From: Peptococcaceae bacterium
Lineage (GTDB): Bacteria; Bacillota; Desulfitobacteriia; Desulfitobacteriales; Syntrophobotulaceae
Reading direction: 5' to 3'
Length of the DNA: 52,305 nucleotides
Assembly (NCBI GenBank): GCA_009782825.1
Contig: WRII01000012.1
Location: 1 to 52,305, forward strand
Positions within the stretch are counted from its first letter, which is position 1. Each line of letters begins with the position of its first letter. Positions 52,162-52,305 of this stretch are shown in pieces. The notes under the pieces are model-generated. The model searched no databases. It was not told the origin of the DNA and saw nothing but the letters and a program-made list of their open reading frames with translations. The position numbers and the translations under genes were made by a program.

Positions 52162-52305
52162 GAAGTCCTTAAAAAATACATAATCATGAATTTTCACGAC
52201 AAACAAAGACTCCTAATTCATGTATGAGAATTGGCAACGAAAGCCAATTTCTTATTACCCAGCCAAGGGTAGGGAGCATCCAGTTCGGGGATGCTCTCCC
52301 TCAGG
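52162..52305 (+). other. Unclassified region with two hairpins at the window edge
   Basis: Directly outside the element lies AAGTCCTTAA (52163-52172), the same 10-mer as near the two-component system. AATTGGC and GCCAATT form a 7-bp stem (52229-52249). GGGAGCATCC and GGATGCTCTCCC form a second stem of about ten pairs (52272-52298). No T-tract follows within the window, so a structured leader RNA is as likely as a terminator. No known riboswitch was recognised. Confidence 0.4.

Overview
The window looks like a chromosomal segment of a Gram-positive bacterium, most likely Bacillota, class Clostridia. Evidence: strong GGAGG-type ribosome binding sites, a signal peptide II lipoprotein, a FtsX-type ABC exporter next to an OmpR-type two-component system, an iron alcohol dehydrogenase, formate-tetrahydrofolate ligase, and the PD-(D/E)XK and AAA/DUF1703 families common in Clostridia. 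The species cannot be named from the sequence. No rRNA, tRNA or CRISPR array was recognised.

Layout. 1-1261: an IS3-type end truncates a small membrane protein gene, followed by a lipoprotein gene. 1262-4074: the end of histidine biosynthesis (hisA, hisF, fused hisIE). 4122-6744: iron alcohol dehydrogenase and aldehyde dehydrogenase. 6951-12880: a tightly coupled two-gene operon of large membrane proteins. The second appears to combine five membrane segments, a helicase-like core without the nucleotide-binding motifs, a four-cysteine zinc site and a HELTH zinc peptidase. I consider it the best candidate for an undescribed system. 13050-22085: a giant cyclic beta-1,2-glucan synthase-like GT84/GH94 protein. 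22110-23792: AAA-ATPase/nuclease of the DUF1703 type. 24099-25970: a FliK-like protein. 26075-35466: a duplicated regulator/exporter region with permease copy 1, a receiver-only regulator, a secreted repeat protein, then a full regulator, sensor kinase, permease copy 2 and ATPase. 35627-39472: an alpha-amylase/4-alpha-glucanotransferase fusion. 39556-44548: accessory genes and debris (hypothetical protein, CoA-binding-like protein, alpha/beta hydrolase, Rpn-type nuclease, tandem 17-bp repeats, broken genes, a double SUKH immunity protein and an Rhs remnant). 44724-48839: ftsH, ndk, fhs. 48863-49687: a repeat-rich membrane protein. 49817-52161: a complete IS701-like element with inverted repeats and a TTAA duplication, whose transposase carries an N-terminal DruA/DUF4338 domain.

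A theme runs through the window. Short tandem duplications are abundant. In conserved genes (hisA, hisIE, the glucan synthase, the FliK-like gene, the amylase fusion, the 48863 membrane protein) the repeat units are multiples of three and add low-complexity loops or linkers to otherwise intact proteins. In intergenic DNA the units are 13, 15 and 17 bp. This suggests a genome that generates tandem duplications readily and tolerates them where the reading frame survives.

Functional links. The two-component system and the ABC exporter probably act together in sensing and exporting an envelope-active compound. The 10-mer AAGTCCTTAA recurs with 11-bp spacing upstream of these genes and is a candidate regulator box. 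The Rhs fragment next to the SUKH gene is what remains of a polymorphic toxin-immunity locus.
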